A stretch of 64,000 bases of DNA from Tepidamorphus gemmatus (GCF_004346195.1 NZ_SMAK01000005.1:62001-126000); one strand, 5' to 3'; shown: positions 28,719 to 37,874, numbered from the stretch's first letter. Notes: generated by a model not told the origin, from the letters alone. Translations and numbers: made by a program.

Positions 28719-29498
28719 TCATCCCCGCCAGACCGGCTCGCGCCCCTCGACGAAGGCCCGCGCCCCTTCTTCGACGTCGGGGCTCGCCATCAGCCGCTTG
28801 TAGGTCGGGAACCTCCCCTCGCGCATCATCGCATAGCAGTCGGCGACCGGAACCGCCTCGGTCATGCGGACGATCTCCTTGGTTGCCTCGACCGCCAGCG
28901 GTGCGCCGCGCACGATCGCCGCCGCAATCTCGCGCGCGGCCTCCATGAGCCGCGGCCCGGGAACCGCGCGATTGACGAGGCCGATCCGCACCGCCTCCTC
29001 CGCCTTCAGCCGCCGGCCGGTCAGCAGCAGTTCCATCGCCAGCACGCGCGGGATCTGCCGCGGCAGGCGGAAGGCACCGGTGTCGGCGACGAGCCCCATG
29101 TGGGTCTCGCTGAACCACATCTCGGCATGATCGGCGGCGAGCACGATGTCGCCCGCGATCGCGATCTCGAAGCCGCCGGCCACCGCCATGCCGTTGATCG
29201 CGGTGATGACCGGCTTGTTGAGATCGGGCAGCGCGGGAAACCCGCCGAAGCCGCCGATCCCGTAGTCGGCTTCGGCCGATTCGCCCTGCGCCGCCGCCTT
29301 CAGGTCCCAGCCCGCCGAGAAGAACCGATCTCCGGCCCCGGTCAGGATCGCCACCCGCAGACCCGGATCGTCGCGGAAGGCCGCGAACACCGCCCCCATC
29401 TCGCGGCTGGTCCTCGCGTCGATGGCATTCGCCTTCGGCCGATCGAGCACGATCTCGAGGATCGCGCCGTTGCGGGTGATGTGGAGCGGTGCGGCCAT
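28719..29498 (-). CDS. Enoyl-CoA hydratase, carnitinyl-CoA dehydratase (CaiD)-like
   Basis: This 259-residue crotonase has the oxyanion-hole motifs FSAGWDLKAAAQGE (near residue 60) and VAGGFEIAIAGDIVLA, and the Glu region MWFSETHMGLVADTGAF. The GGFGGFPALPDLNKPVI stretch and LRLPR/LPRQIP region resemble CaiD, which interconverts crotonobetainyl-CoA and carnitinyl-CoA. It is the last gene of an eleven-gene leftward run that includes a carnitine-dehydrogenase-like enzyme. GAGGAAG precedes the ATG. Hydration of crotonobetainyl-CoA is the likely job here; other short enoyl-CoAs remain possible. Confidence 0.83.
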   Translation of the reverse strand: MAAPLHITRNGAILEIVLDRPKANAIDARTSREMGAVFAAFRDDPGLRVAILTGAGDRFFSAGWDLKAAAQGESAEADYGIGGFGGFPALPDLNKPVITAINGMAVAGGFEIAIAGDIVLAADHAEMWFSETHMGLVADTGAFRLPRQIPRVLAMELLLTGRRLKAEEAVRIGLVNRAVPGPRLMEAAREIAAAIVRGAPLAVEATKEIVRMTEAVPVADCYAMMREGRFPTYKRLMASPDVEEGARAFVEGREPVWRG

Positions 29499-29564
29499 GG
29501 TGACTTCCTCCTCGTCACATTCCGTAGCGGGCGAGGGCTCCGCCTGCGGTACCGCAGCTGCATT

Positions 29565-29661
29565 ATCCCGGTCGATCGCAAGATCGATCCGGGATCGGGC
29601 GGAAGCTCCCGTTCCGTCATGCCGTCCTGATCCCGGATGGAAGCCGTGCGGCTTCCGGGAT
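29565..29661. repeat. REP-like intergenic palindromic repeat (copy B, two hairpins)
   Basis: Two inverted repeats lie in tandem: ATCCCGG-TCGATC with GATCGA-T-CCGGGAT (29565-29595), and ATCCCGG..GGAAGCC with GGCTT-CCGGGAT (29630-29661). They lie between the acyl-CoA dehydrogenase and CaiD-like genes, inside the transcribed run. Confidence 0.7.
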
Positions 29662-29687
29662 GACGGCGAGAGGGCTTGCGGAACCCG

Positions 29688-30848
29688 TCACCGCCCCGCC
29701 CCCTCGAGCAGCATCCGGGCGATGATGTGGCGCTGGATCTCGCTGGTGCCGTCCCAGATGCGCTCGACACGGGCATCGCGCCAGAAGCGCTCGATCGGCA
29801 GTTCATCCATCAGCCCCATGCCACCGAAGATCTGGACCGCATTGTCGGTGACGCGGCCGAGCATCTCGGTGGCGAACAGCTTGGCCGAGGCGATCTCGCG
29901 GTTGGCGTCCTGCCCCTGGTCCACCTTCCAGGCGGCGGCGAGCGTGAGCCAGTCGGCCGCATCGATCTCCGTCACCATGTCGGCGAGCTTGAAGCCGGTG
30001 CCCTGGAACTCGCCGATCCGCCGGCCGAACTGCCGGCGCGAGGCGGCCCAGCCGACCGCCATGTCGAGCACCCGCCGCGCCCGGCCGACGGCGAAGGCGG
30101 CGACGGTCAGCCTGGTGGAGAACAGCCAGGTGTTCATCACCGCCATGCCGCCGCCGACCTCGCCCAGCACCTGTGCACCGGACACGCGGCAGTCGTCGAA
30201 GGTGAGGATGCAGTTGTGGTAGCCGCGATGCGACACCGACCGGTAGCCCTTGCGGATCTCGAAGCCGGGCGTGCCGCGGTCGACCAGGAAGCAGGTCAGC
30301 TCCCGGCGCGGTCCGCGCGGCGTATCGGTCTCGCCGGTGACAGCGAAGACGATCGCGAAATCCGCCACGTCGGCATGGCTGATGAAGTGCTTCGTGCCGT
30401 TGAGCACCCAATCGCCGCCGTCACGCCGGGCGGTGGTCTTCATCGCGCGCACGTCAGAGCCTGCGTCCGGCTCGGTGATGGCGAGGCAATCGATCTTCTC
30501 GCCGGCGACGCAGGGGGCGAGATAGCGCGCGCGCTGCTCCTCGGTACAGGCGATCAGGATGTTCGACGGCCGCCCCCAGAACACCGTGAGCGCCATCGAG
30601 GCACGACCCAGCTCGCGCTCGAGCAGCGTGAAGCTGAGCGTGTCAAGCCCACCACCGCCGAACTCGACGGGCACGTTGGGCGCGTAGAAGCCGAGCGCCT
30701 TCACCCGGTCGCGGATCATCCGCGCCACTTCGGGGGCCACCTCGCCGCTGCGCTCCACCTCCGCCTCCAACGGATAGAGCTCCCTCTCCACGAAGCCGCG
30801 CACGGTCGCGACGATCATCTCCTGCTCGGGGGTGAGGGCGAAGTTCAT
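29688..30848 (-). CDS. Acyl-CoA dehydrogenase (candidate gamma-butyrobetainyl-CoA dehydrogenase)
   Basis: This is a 386-residue acyl-CoA dehydrogenase with CLAITEPDAGSDVRAM near residue 120, the DWVLNGTKHFISHADVADF motif and QIFGGMGLMDELPIER near the end. ATG 30848 has GGGAGG 9 nt upstream. The segment that normally carries the catalytic Glu reads RIWDGTSEIQ, with Asp where YEGT has Glu; some dehydrogenases use another position for the base, so activity is not excluded. Neighbours (CaiD-like hydratase, carnitine dehydrogenase) suggest an acyl-CoA with a trimethylammonium tail as substrate, an inference from context. Confidence 0.82.
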   Translation of the reverse strand: MNFALTPEQEMIVATVRGFVERELYPLEAEVERSGEVAPEVARMIRDRVKALGFYAPNVPVEFGGGGLDTLSFTLLERELGRASMALTVFWGRPSNILIACTEEQRARYLAPCVAGEKIDCLAITEPDAGSDVRAMKTTARRDGGDWVLNGTKHFISHADVADFAIVFAVTGETDTPRGPRRELTCFLVDRGTPGFEIRKGYRSVSHRGYHNCILTFDDCRVSGAQVLGEVGGGMAVMNTWLFSTRLTVAAFAVGRARRVLDMAVGWAASRRQFGRRIGEFQGTGFKLADMVTEIDAADWLTLAAAWKVDQGQDANREIASAKLFATEMLGRVTDNAVQIFGGMGLMDELPIERFWRDARVERIWDGTSEIQRHIIARMLLEGAGR

Positions 30849-30916
30849 GGGCGAGCCTCCCACTGCCGGCGACAGCCAGGACACGCGTCATCGGGGCCGA
30901 CGGCACAGACGGGCGG

Positions 30917-30987
30917 CCGGGATCGGGGTGCGTCGCATCCGGCGAGGACGTCCGATCCCGGCTCGCGCTCCGCCTGGCCGGGATGAC
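30917..30987. repeat. REP-like intergenic palindromic repeat (copy C)
   Basis: CCGGGATCGG (30917-30926) pairs with CCGATCCCGG (30952-30961), followed by CCGGGATGAC (30978-30987). It fills the gap between the carnitine dehydrogenase-like and acyl-CoA dehydrogenase genes. Confidence 0.7.
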
Positions 30988-31018
30988 ACGAATGCGGACG
31001 CCGGTGTCCTGCCATCCG

Positions 31019-32506
31019 TTATCCCCTCCCCATCCCGATGGCCCGGCCGGCCTCTGGCGGCTTCGGCAGGTCCTTCTGCGCCTCGGCGATCGCCTCGAGC
31101 CGCCCCCTGACCGCCGGATCGGCCGGCACCGCGCGACCGAGCCGCGTGTCGACATGGATCAGCATCTGCTCGGCCGTCGCCAGCAGCCTGTCGTCAGAGG
31201 ACCGATACAGCCGATGGAAGATGTGCAGCCGCTTCGGATCGACGCCGAGCACCTGGATCGTCACATGGATCGGCTCGTCCACCGAGACCTCCGCCAGGTT
31301 CATGATGTGCGTCTCGACCGTGTAGTAGCTGAAGCCCGCCGCGTGATAGGCGGTGTCGATGCCCACACACCGGAACAGCGCGTCCGCCGCATTGCCGAAG
31401 ACATAGAGGTAGCGGCTCTCGGTCATGTGGCCATTGTAGTCGATCCAGTCGGCCTCGACGCGCGCCCGGTGCAGCCTGAGCGGCTGCGAAAGGTCGCCGA
31501 TTGCTGCAATGGCGCCGGCTTGCGCCTTGTCCCAGAGCGTTTCCTCCTGGCGCTTGACCACCTCGCCGGCGGCATATCCCCGCGCGCGCAGCGCCGAGAG
31601 CACCGAGACGAGGCAATCATCGCGCAGCCGTTCGAGATCGCGGATCGAGGTGCCGGCGGCCTGCGCGTCCGACTGGGCGGCAAGCCTGTCGAGGAACGCC
31701 TCGGTCAGTTCCGGAACGTCCGTCAGCCTCGTCCACGGCCATTTCAGCGCCGGACCGAACTGCGCCATGAAGTGGCGCATCCCCGCCTCGCCGCCGGCGA
31801 TCCGGTAGATCAGGAACGTGCCCATGAACGACCAGCGGATGCCGGGGCCGTAGCGGATCGCGTCGTCGATCTCCGCCGTGGTGGCGACACCGTCGTGGAC
31901 GAGCCACAGCGCCTCGCGCCACAGGGCCTCCATCAGCCGGTCGGCGATGAAGCCGTCGATCTCCTTGTGCAGCATCAGCGGCCGCATGCCGATCGACCGG
32001 TAGAAGGCCGCCGCGCGCTGTCTCGCATCTTCCGATGTCAGCGCCCCGCCGCAGACCTCGACCAGCGGCATCAGGTATACCGGATTGAACGGATGACCGA
32101 CGACCAGCCGTTGCGGACCCGCCATCTCGGCCTGGATGTCGCTTGGCAGGAGGCCGGATGTGGACGAGGCGAAGATCGTGTCGGGCCGCGCCGGCCGGCT
32201 CGCTGCCGCAAGCACCCGACGCTTCAGCTCGATCCGTTCGGGAAGACTCTCCTGGACGAAGTCCGCCTCCGCCACGGCTTCGCGGAGGCTGCCGACAATC
32301 CTGAGCCGCCCCTCCGGCGGCCGCGCATCCGGGAACAGCCGCCCCCAGGCGCGCCGGGCGTTTGCGAGCACTTCCTCTGTCTTGCGGGCGATCTCCGGAT
32401 CGGGGTCGTAGAGATCGACATCGAGGCCGGACAGCAGGCACCGTGCCGCCCACCCCGAGCCGATCACCCCGCCACCGATCAGTCCGACCCTGCGGATGTC
32501 AGGCAT
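31019..32506 (-). CDS. Carnitine 3-dehydrogenase-like enzyme fused to a hot-dog thioesterase
   Basis: This is a 495-residue fusion. Residues 1-320 are a 3-hydroxyacyl-CoA dehydrogenase-type NAD enzyme (VGLIGGGVIGSGWA, FASSTSGLL, VVGHPFNPVYLMPLVEV), the group that includes L-carnitine dehydrogenase. Residues 340-490 are a hot-dog thioesterase (RVEADWIDYNGHMTESRYLYVF). Rhizobia are known to carry carnitine dehydrogenase fused to a betainyl-CoA thioesterase, which joins oxidation of carnitine to release of betaine after cleavage. The neighbouring BKACE gene fits that scheme exactly. GGGAG lies 7 nt before the ATG at 32506; ATG 32509 is equally possible. Confidence 0.87.
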   Translation of the reverse strand: MPDIRRVGLIGGGVIGSGWAARCLLSGLDVDLYDPDPEIARKTEEVLANARRAWGRLFPDARPPEGRLRIVGSLREAVAEADFVQESLPERIELKRRVLAAASRPARPDTIFASSTSGLLPSDIQAEMAGPQRLVVGHPFNPVYLMPLVEVCGGALTSEDARQRAAAFYRSIGMRPLMLHKEIDGFIADRLMEALWREALWLVHDGVATTAEIDDAIRYGPGIRWSFMGTFLIYRIAGGEAGMRHFMAQFGPALKWPWTRLTDVPELTEAFLDRLAAQSDAQAAGTSIRDLERLRDDCLVSVLSALRARGYAAGEVVKRQEETLWDKAQAGAIAAIGDLSQPLRLHRARVEADWIDYNGHMTESRYLYVFGNAADALFRCVGIDTAYHAAGFSYYTVETHIMNLAEVSVDEPIHVTIQVLGVDPKRLHIFHRLYRSSDDRLLATAEQMLIHVDTRLGRAVPADPAVRGRLEAIAEAQKDLPKPPEAGRAIGMGRG

Positions 32507-32692
32507 CATGGATCTCCCGCCAAGCCTCATCCCCGACGGCTGCCTGCCGATCCGGGATCGGGACAGCAAACCGGCTGCACCGATGCGTCCCCTTCCCGGC
32601 TCCCCGTGCCTGCGGCGCTGCGGCCGGAATGACGGAGAGGTAGCGCGAGCCCGGACCTCGTCCGGACCGCGTGGCAGACTGTCTGATCCCGC

Positions 32693-33589
32693 TCACCACC
32701 GCTTCACCAGCTTCAGCTTCTCGCGCACGGCGGCGGGGCCGAGGATGCGGACATTCATGGCTTCGAGGATCCTAACCGCCCGCTCGACCAGCGCGGCGTT
32801 GGTTGCCTTGACGCCGCGCGACAGGAAGAGATTGTCTTCCAGTCCGACCCGGACATTGCCGCCGGCGAGCGCAGCCATCGCCACGTAGGGAAGCTGCATC
32901 CGACCGATGGAAAAGGCGGAGAAGACCGCGCCCGGGGGGAGCTGCGCCACCAGCGCCATCAGCGTCGCCGGATCGTCGGGCGCGCCGTAGGGAATGCCCA
33001 TGCAGAGCTGGATCATGACGGGCTGCTCGATCAGCCCCTCGGCAATCAGATCCTTCACCATCACCATGTGGCCGAAGTCGAACACCTCGAGCTCCGGACG
33101 GACGCCTGCCGCCCGGATGCGGCGCGCCATGGCCCTGAGCATGTCGGGCGTGTTTGTCATCACGTAGTCGCCACCGGCGGCGAAGTTCATCGAACCGCAG
33201 TCGAGCGTGCAGATCTCCGGCAAGAGGTGCTCGACGTGAACGAGACGCTCCGTCGCGCCGGCCATGTCCGTGCCGGTCGCATCGAGCGGCAGCGGCCTCT
33301 CCGTCCCGCCCAGCACCAGATCGCCGCCCATACCGGCGGTGAGGTTCAGCACCACGTCGACGCCGGAGGATCGTACCCGCTCGACCACCTCGGCATAGAG
33401 CCTCGGATCGCGCGAGCCCTTGCCGGTGGCAGGATCGCGCACATGGATATGGGCGATCGCCGCACCCGCCTTCGCCGCCTCGATCGCGGCAGCCGCGATC
33501 TCGGCGGGCGTAACCGGCACATGTTCGCTCTTGTCCACCGTGTCGCCGGCACCCGTCACCGCGCAGGTGATGAAGACGTCCGTGTTCAT
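32693..33589 (-). CDS. Beta-keto acid cleavage enzyme (BKACE, DUF849 family)
   Basis: This 298-residue BKACE-family protein is a zinc-dependent TIM-barrel that swaps an acyl group between a beta-keto acid and acetyl-CoA. Zinc ligands sit in IAHIHVRDPATGKGS (residues 45-60), with further conserved LNLTAGMGGD, ELEVFDFGHM and VRVGLEDNLFLSRG near residue 240. Next to a carnitine dehydrogenase-thioesterase fusion its substrate is most likely 3-dehydrocarnitine, giving betainyl-CoA plus acetoacetate. The next gene upstream on this strand (a permease gene) ends 25 nt before it, so it is probably transcribed together with the ABC genes. Confidence 0.88.
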   Translation of the reverse strand: MNTDVFITCAVTGAGDTVDKSEHVPVTPAEIAAAAIEAAKAGAAIAHIHVRDPATGKGSRDPRLYAEVVERVRSSGVDVVLNLTAGMGGDLVLGGTERPLPLDATGTDMAGATERLVHVEHLLPEICTLDCGSMNFAAGGDYVMTNTPDMLRAMARRIRAAGVRPELEVFDFGHMVMVKDLIAEGLIEQPVMIQLCMGIPYGAPDDPATLMALVAQLPPGAVFSAFSIGRMQLPYVAMAALAGGNVRVGLEDNLFLSRGVKATNAALVERAVRILEAMNVRILGPAAVREKLKLVKRW

Positions 33590-33614
33590 GCTGGCCCCGC
33601 TTGCACTGGTCCTC

Positions 33615-34454
33615 TCAGGTCTCGGCGAGCGCCCGCTGGCTCTCGACGAGCCGCCGGTAGGAGATCCGGTTCAGGATCACCGTTCCCGTCACCACGACCA
33701 CCGTGACCACGATGATGATGACCGTCGCCAGCGCATTGATGTCCGGCGTGATGCCGAGCTTCACCTTGGAGAAGATCACCATCGGCAGCGTCGTCGCGCC
33801 GGGTCCGGAGGTGAAGGTCGCAATGACGAGATCATCGAGCGACAGCGTGAAGGCCAGCAGCCAGCCGGAGATCATCGCCGGGGCCAGCAGCGGCAGCGTG
33901 ATGTCGAGCATCACCCGGAACGGGCGGGATCCGAGATCCATCGCCGCCTCCTCCAGCGCCTCGTCGATCTGCGTCAGACGCGACTGGATGATCACGGCCA
34001 CATAAGCCATGCAGAAGGTGATGTGGGCGATCATGATCGTCACCATACCCCGTCCCTCCGGCCAGCCGATCGCTTCCTCCATGGCGACGAACAGCAGGAG
34101 CAGCGAGAGGCCGGTGATCACGTCGGGCATCACCAGCGGCGCCGTGATCATGCCGGAGAACAACAGGCGCCCGCGGAAACGCCCGAAACGCGCCAGCGCG
34201 ATGCCGCCGAGCGTGCCGAGCACGGTGGCGACGCTGGCGGAGACGGCAGCGATCTTGAGGCTGAGCACCGCCGCGTCGATGACCATCTGGTTGTGCAGCA
34301 GCTCACCGTACCATCGGGTCGAGAAGCCGCCCCAGACCGTGGCGAGCCGCGAGGCGTTGAACGAGTAGATCATCATCAGGATGATTGGCGCGTAGAGGAA
34401 GGTGTAGCCGAGGATCAGCCAGACGGTCAGGAAGGTGGAGCGGCCCCGGTTCAT
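33615..34454 (-). CDS. ABC transporter permease, spermidine/putrescine (PotC) type
   Basis: This 279-residue permease has six hydrophobic helices and the EAA loop EEAAMDLGSRPFRVMLDITLPLLAP near residue 165 that docks the ATPase. ATG 34454 overlaps the stop of the partner permease as ATGA; the long upstream extension of this frame is shadow. PotC-type permeases serve importers of polyamines and other cationic amines, consistent with uptake of a quaternary amine. Confidence 0.88.
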   Translation of the reverse strand: MNRGRSTFLTVWLILGYTFLYAPIILMMIYSFNASRLATVWGGFSTRWYGELLHNQMVIDAAVLSLKIAAVSASVATVLGTLGGIALARFGRFRGRLLFSGMITAPLVMPDVITGLSLLLLFVAMEEAIGWPEGRGMVTIMIAHITFCMAYVAVIIQSRLTQIDEALEEAAMDLGSRPFRVMLDITLPLLAPAMISGWLLAFTLSLDDLVIATFTSGPGATTLPMVIFSKVKLGITPDINALATVIIIVVTVVVVTGTVILNRISYRRLVESQRALAET

Positions 34455-35410
34455 CGTCCGTCCTCGCCCTGCCTGAGCTGGTAGCGCTGGAACAGGAGGA
34501 TCGGCACGACCAGCACGATCAGCAGCATGACGGCGACAGCGGAGGCCAGCGGCCAGTCGCGATTGGTGTAGAACTCGTCGAACAGGACCCGGCCGATCAT
34601 CGGGTTCGACGGACTGCCGAGCAGGGCCGGGATCACGTATTCGCCGGTGGCGGGAATGAAGACCAGCAGCGAGCCGGCGACGATGCCGGGAACCGACAGC
34701 GGCAGCGTCACGTCGATGAACACCCGCGAGGGCCGGGAACCGAGATCCATCGCCGCCTCGACGAGACTGATGTCCATGCGCTCGAGGTTGACGTAGATCG
34801 GCAGGATCATGAACGGCAGGTACGAGTAGACGATGCCGACATAGACCGCGAAGTCGGTGTTCATGAAGGTGATCGGCTGGTCGACGACGCCGAGCGCGAT
34901 CAGCATGTTGTTGAGCACGCCCTGCTTGTTGAGGATGCCCATCCAGGCGTAGATCCTGAGCAGGAACGACGTCCAGAACGGCAAGATGACGAGCAGCAGC
35001 AGCAGGTTGCGCGTGCCGTGCGGCGAGCGGGCGATGCCGTAGGCGATCGGATAGCCGACGAGGAGGCACAGAACCGTCGAGATCGCCGCGATCTTCAGCG
35101 AGTTTAGATAGCCGAGGATGTAGAGCGGATCCTCGAGAAGGAAGGCGTAGTTGATGACGTTCAGGCTGATCGTCAGCGTTCCGTCCGGCCCCCAGTCCCA
35201 GAGTGGCGTGTAGGGCGGCCGGGCAATGATCGAGACCGCGAAGCTGATCTTCAGGATGATCAGGAACGGCACCAGGAAGAACAGCAGCAGCCAGACATAG
35301 GGGACGCCCACCACCAGCGTGCGCCAGGCATCGCCGAGCGCCTGCAGCAGGTGCGTTGCAATCCCCTGCCGCCAGCGCCCGCGGTCCTCGCGGCATGTAT
35401 CGGTCGCCAT
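34451..35410 (-). CDS. ABC transporter permease, spermidine/putrescine (PotB) type
   Basis: This is a 319-residue permease with a cytoplasmic N-terminal extension of about 30 residues, six helices and the EAA loop VEAAMDLGSRPSRVFIDVTLPLSVP near residue 220. It pairs with the PotC-type permease, whose start it overlaps. It begins eight bases after the ATPase stop, so the three genes are tightly coupled. Confidence 0.88.
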   Translation of the reverse strand: MATDTCREDRGRWRQGIATHLLQALGDAWRTLVVGVPYVWLLLFFLVPFLIILKISFAVSIIARPPYTPLWDWGPDGTLTISLNVINYAFLLEDPLYILGYLNSLKIAAISTVLCLLVGYPIAYGIARSPHGTRNLLLLLVILPFWTSFLLRIYAWMGILNKQGVLNNMLIALGVVDQPITFMNTDFAVYVGIVYSYLPFMILPIYVNLERMDISLVEAAMDLGSRPSRVFIDVTLPLSVPGIVAGSLLVFIPATGEYVIPALLGSPSNPMIGRVLFDEFYTNRDWPLASAVAVMLLIVLVVPILLFQRYQLRQGEDGR

Positions 35411-35418
35411 CGCAACGC

Positions 35419-36573
35419 CTATTCCGTCAGGATCAGCGCCGCGCGCGCCGGCCAGGACAGCCAGACCCTGTCGTCCCAGTCGACGACCCGCTCGTCGTCG
35501 CGGGCCCGACGCACGTTCTGATGGCTGACCAGCACGATTCGTCCGGAGGCAAGCCTGACCCGGTAGAGCGAACGGTCGCCGAAATAGCCGAGATCGAGCA
35601 CCTGTCCCTCGACCGCATTGACGGCGGTGTCGGCAGGCGCTTCGCGGCCGATCGCCACCTTCTCCGGCCTGACCACGACCGAGACCGGCGCGCCGAGCTG
35701 CACGGGGGCGGTGTGCTCGACGGCGAGTGGCGCTGACAGATCCTCCGAGCGCACCACCACCCGCCCCGCCCCGACCTCGACGACGACACCGTCGAACAGA
35801 TTGATCGAGCCGATGAAGTTGGCGGTGAAGCGGCAGTTCGGATACTCGTAGATGTCGGTCGGTGTGCCGACCTGCAGGATCGCGCCGCGGTCCATGACGG
35901 CGATGCGGGTGGACAGCGTCATCGCCTCTTCCTGGTCATGGGTGACCACGATGAAGGTCACACCGACCTGGTACTGGATGTTCATGAGCTCGAACTGCGT
36001 CTTCTCGCGCAGCTTCTTGTCCAGCGCGGCCAGCGGCTCGTCGAGCAAGAGCAGCTTCGGCTTCTTGGCGAGCGCCCGGGCGAGCGCGACGCGCTGTCGC
36101 TGGCCGCCGGAGAGCTGGTGAGGCTTTCGCTTGGCATAGCCTTCGAGCTTCACCAGTTCGAGCATCTCGCGTACCCGGTCGGCGATCTCCGCCCGGCTCA
36201 TCCGCTCGTGCTTCAGCCCGTAGCCGACATTCTGCTCGACGCTCATGTGCGGGAACAGCGCGTAGGACTGGAACATCATGTTGACGGGCCGGTCGTAGGG
36301 CGGCGTGCTGGTCATGTCCTGCCCGTCGATCAGCACCCGGCCGGAGCTCGGTGTCTCGAAGCCGGCCAGCATCCGCAACAGCGTGGTCTTGCCGCAGCCC
36401 GAACCGCCGAGCAGGCAGAACAGCTCTCCCCGGAAGATCTTCAGCGACACGTCGTTCACCGCGATGAAGTCGCCGAACTTGCGGGTCACCGAGTCGACCT
36501 CGACGAAGGCACGCGCCTTGGGGTCGAGCCATGGCCTTTCGCGATAGTCGGGGAAGACGGACTCTGTGGTCAT
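35419..36573 (-). CDS. ABC transporter ATP-binding protein, spermidine/putrescine (PotA) type
   Basis: This 384-residue ATPase has Walker A GGSGCGKTT (near residue 57), LSGGQRQRVALARAL, Walker B LLLLDEPLAALD and the H-loop VTHDQEEAM. A C-terminal TOBE regulatory domain starts near residue 300 (VVVRPEKVAIG). ATG 36573 matches the usual N-terminus of PotA proteins with a short extension; the frame further upstream crosses the repeat and is not coding. It powers import through the PotB/C-type pair. Confidence 0.9.
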   Translation of the reverse strand: MTTESVFPDYRERPWLDPKARAFVEVDSVTRKFGDFIAVNDVSLKIFRGELFCLLGGSGCGKTTLLRMLAGFETPSSGRVLIDGQDMTSTPPYDRPVNMMFQSYALFPHMSVEQNVGYGLKHERMSRAEIADRVREMLELVKLEGYAKRKPHQLSGGQRQRVALARALAKKPKLLLLDEPLAALDKKLREKTQFELMNIQYQVGVTFIVVTHDQEEAMTLSTRIAVMDRGAILQVGTPTDIYEYPNCRFTANFIGSINLFDGVVVEVGAGRVVVRSEDLSAPLAVEHTAPVQLGAPVSVVVRPEKVAIGREAPADTAVNAVEGQVLDLGYFGDRSLYRVRLASGRIVLVSHQNVRRARDDERVVDWDDRVWLSWPARAALILTE

Positions 36574-36606
36574 GCGGGAACCGTCTGTGGCGCCAGCCGT
36601 CCGCAC

Positions 36607-36709
36607 GTCATCCCGGTCGAAGCGAAGCGGAGAACCGGGATCGGGCCGCCGGGGCGGTGGCGGAGCGGCCTCCCGATCCCGGGTAGGTCCGCAAACCGTC
36701 CGGGATGAC
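36607..36709. repeat. REP-like intergenic palindromic repeat (copy D, most complete)
   Basis: All four blocks are present in nested order: GTCATCCCGG (36607-36616), CCGGGATCGGG (36635-36645), CCCGATCCCGG (36672-36682), CCGGGATGAC (36700-36709). The outer and inner pairs can each form a stem. It lies between the binding-protein gene and the ATPase gene of the importer, where such hairpins can protect the upstream mRNA and keep binding protein in excess. Confidence 0.78.
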
Positions 36710-36764
36710 ACCACGGCTGGATGGATCGGAGCATGGCTGGAGGCATCGCCCCTCCCTCACCGAT

Positions 36765-37874
36765 CTACTGCCCCGTCTTCATCCTGCTCCAGGCGCGCAC
36801 GCGGGCGCGGTCGGCGGCACGGTCGAGCACCTTGTTGGTCCACAGTCGCGACATCAGCTCCGCGTCCGGATAGATGGCCGGATCCGCGAGGATCGCCGGA
36901 TCGACGAATTCGGCGGCGTCCTTGTTGGCGTTCGCGTAGTAGGTGAAGTTGGTCGCATCTGCGATCACCTTCGGCCGGAGCAGAAAGTCGATGAACTTGT
37001 AGGCGTTCTCGACATTCGGCGCATCCGACGGGATCACCCAGACGTCGAACCAGGCCGGCGAGCCGGTCTTCGGCACGAAGTAGGCAAGCTCTATCTCGAT
37101 CCCCGCCTCCTCGGCACGCGAGGCCGCCGTCGCATAGTCGCCCGACCAGTTGTTGACGACGCAGACCTCCTTGTTCGGCAGCGCGTTCAGATAGTTGGAG
37201 GAATCGAAGGTCTTGATGTACTGGCGCACGGGCAGGAACGCCTCCACCACCGCATCGTAATCGGCCGGATCGGAGGAGTTCGGGTCCTTGCCGAGATAGG
37301 ACAGGATCATGGGGATCACATCGCGCGGACTTTCCAACACGCTGATCCCGCAGTCGGCGACCTTCGCGGCGTATTCGGGCTTCATGATGATGTCGAGCGT
37401 GTCGAGCGGCGCGTTCTCGCCGAGGCGCTCGGTGACCATCTCCATGTTGTAGGTGATGCCGGTCGTGCCCCACATGTACGGCACGCCATAGGCGTTGCCA
37501 GGGTCCCACCCGTCGAGCACCTTGAGGATGTCAGGGTCGAGATGCTTCCAGTGCGGCAGCTTCGACTTGTCGAGCGGCTGGAAGATGCCGGCGGCCACGA
37601 ACTCCGGGATCTTCGAGCCGGAATGGAGTACCACATCGTAGCCGGATCGTCCGGCGAGGAGCTTCGCCTCGGCGGTCTCGGAGGCATCATAGGTGTCGTA
37701 GATCACCTTGATTCCGGTCTCCGCCTCGAATTCGGCAATGGTGTTCTCGCCGATATAGTCAACCCAGTTGTAGACGTGGACGACATTCTCCTGAGCTGCC
37801 GCGGCGAACGTGAAGAAGGAGAGGACGGCTGCGCCGAGCGCCAGCCGCCGAAGCGTCCTCGGGATTGCGGTCAT
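36765..37874 (-). CDS. ABC transporter substrate-binding protein, spermidine/putrescine (PotD) type
   Basis: This 369-residue periplasmic protein has a signal peptide (LRRLALGAAVLSFFTFAAAA, cleavage near residue 27), then the PotD/F fold: VHVYNWVDYIGENTIAEFE, SGYDVVLHSGSKI, YGVPYMWGTTGITYN and AYKFIDFLLRP. AGGA lies 5 nt before ATG 37874. PotD-type pockets bind amines through aromatic and acidic residues. The surrounding catabolic genes point to a quaternary amine ligand rather than a classical polyamine, but sequence alone cannot decide. Confidence 0.88.
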   Translation of the reverse strand: MTAIPRTLRRLALGAAVLSFFTFAAAAQENVVHVYNWVDYIGENTIAEFEAETGIKVIYDTYDASETAEAKLLAGRSGYDVVLHSGSKIPEFVAAGIFQPLDKSKLPHWKHLDPDILKVLDGWDPGNAYGVPYMWGTTGITYNMEMVTERLGENAPLDTLDIIMKPEYAAKVADCGISVLESPRDVIPMILSYLGKDPNSSDPADYDAVVEAFLPVRQYIKTFDSSNYLNALPNKEVCVVNNWSGDYATAASRAEEAGIEIELAYFVPKTGSPAWFDVWVIPSDAPNVENAYKFIDFLLRPKVIADATNFTYYANANKDAAEFVDPAILADPAIYPDAELMSRLWTNKVLDRAADRARVRAWSRMKTGQ

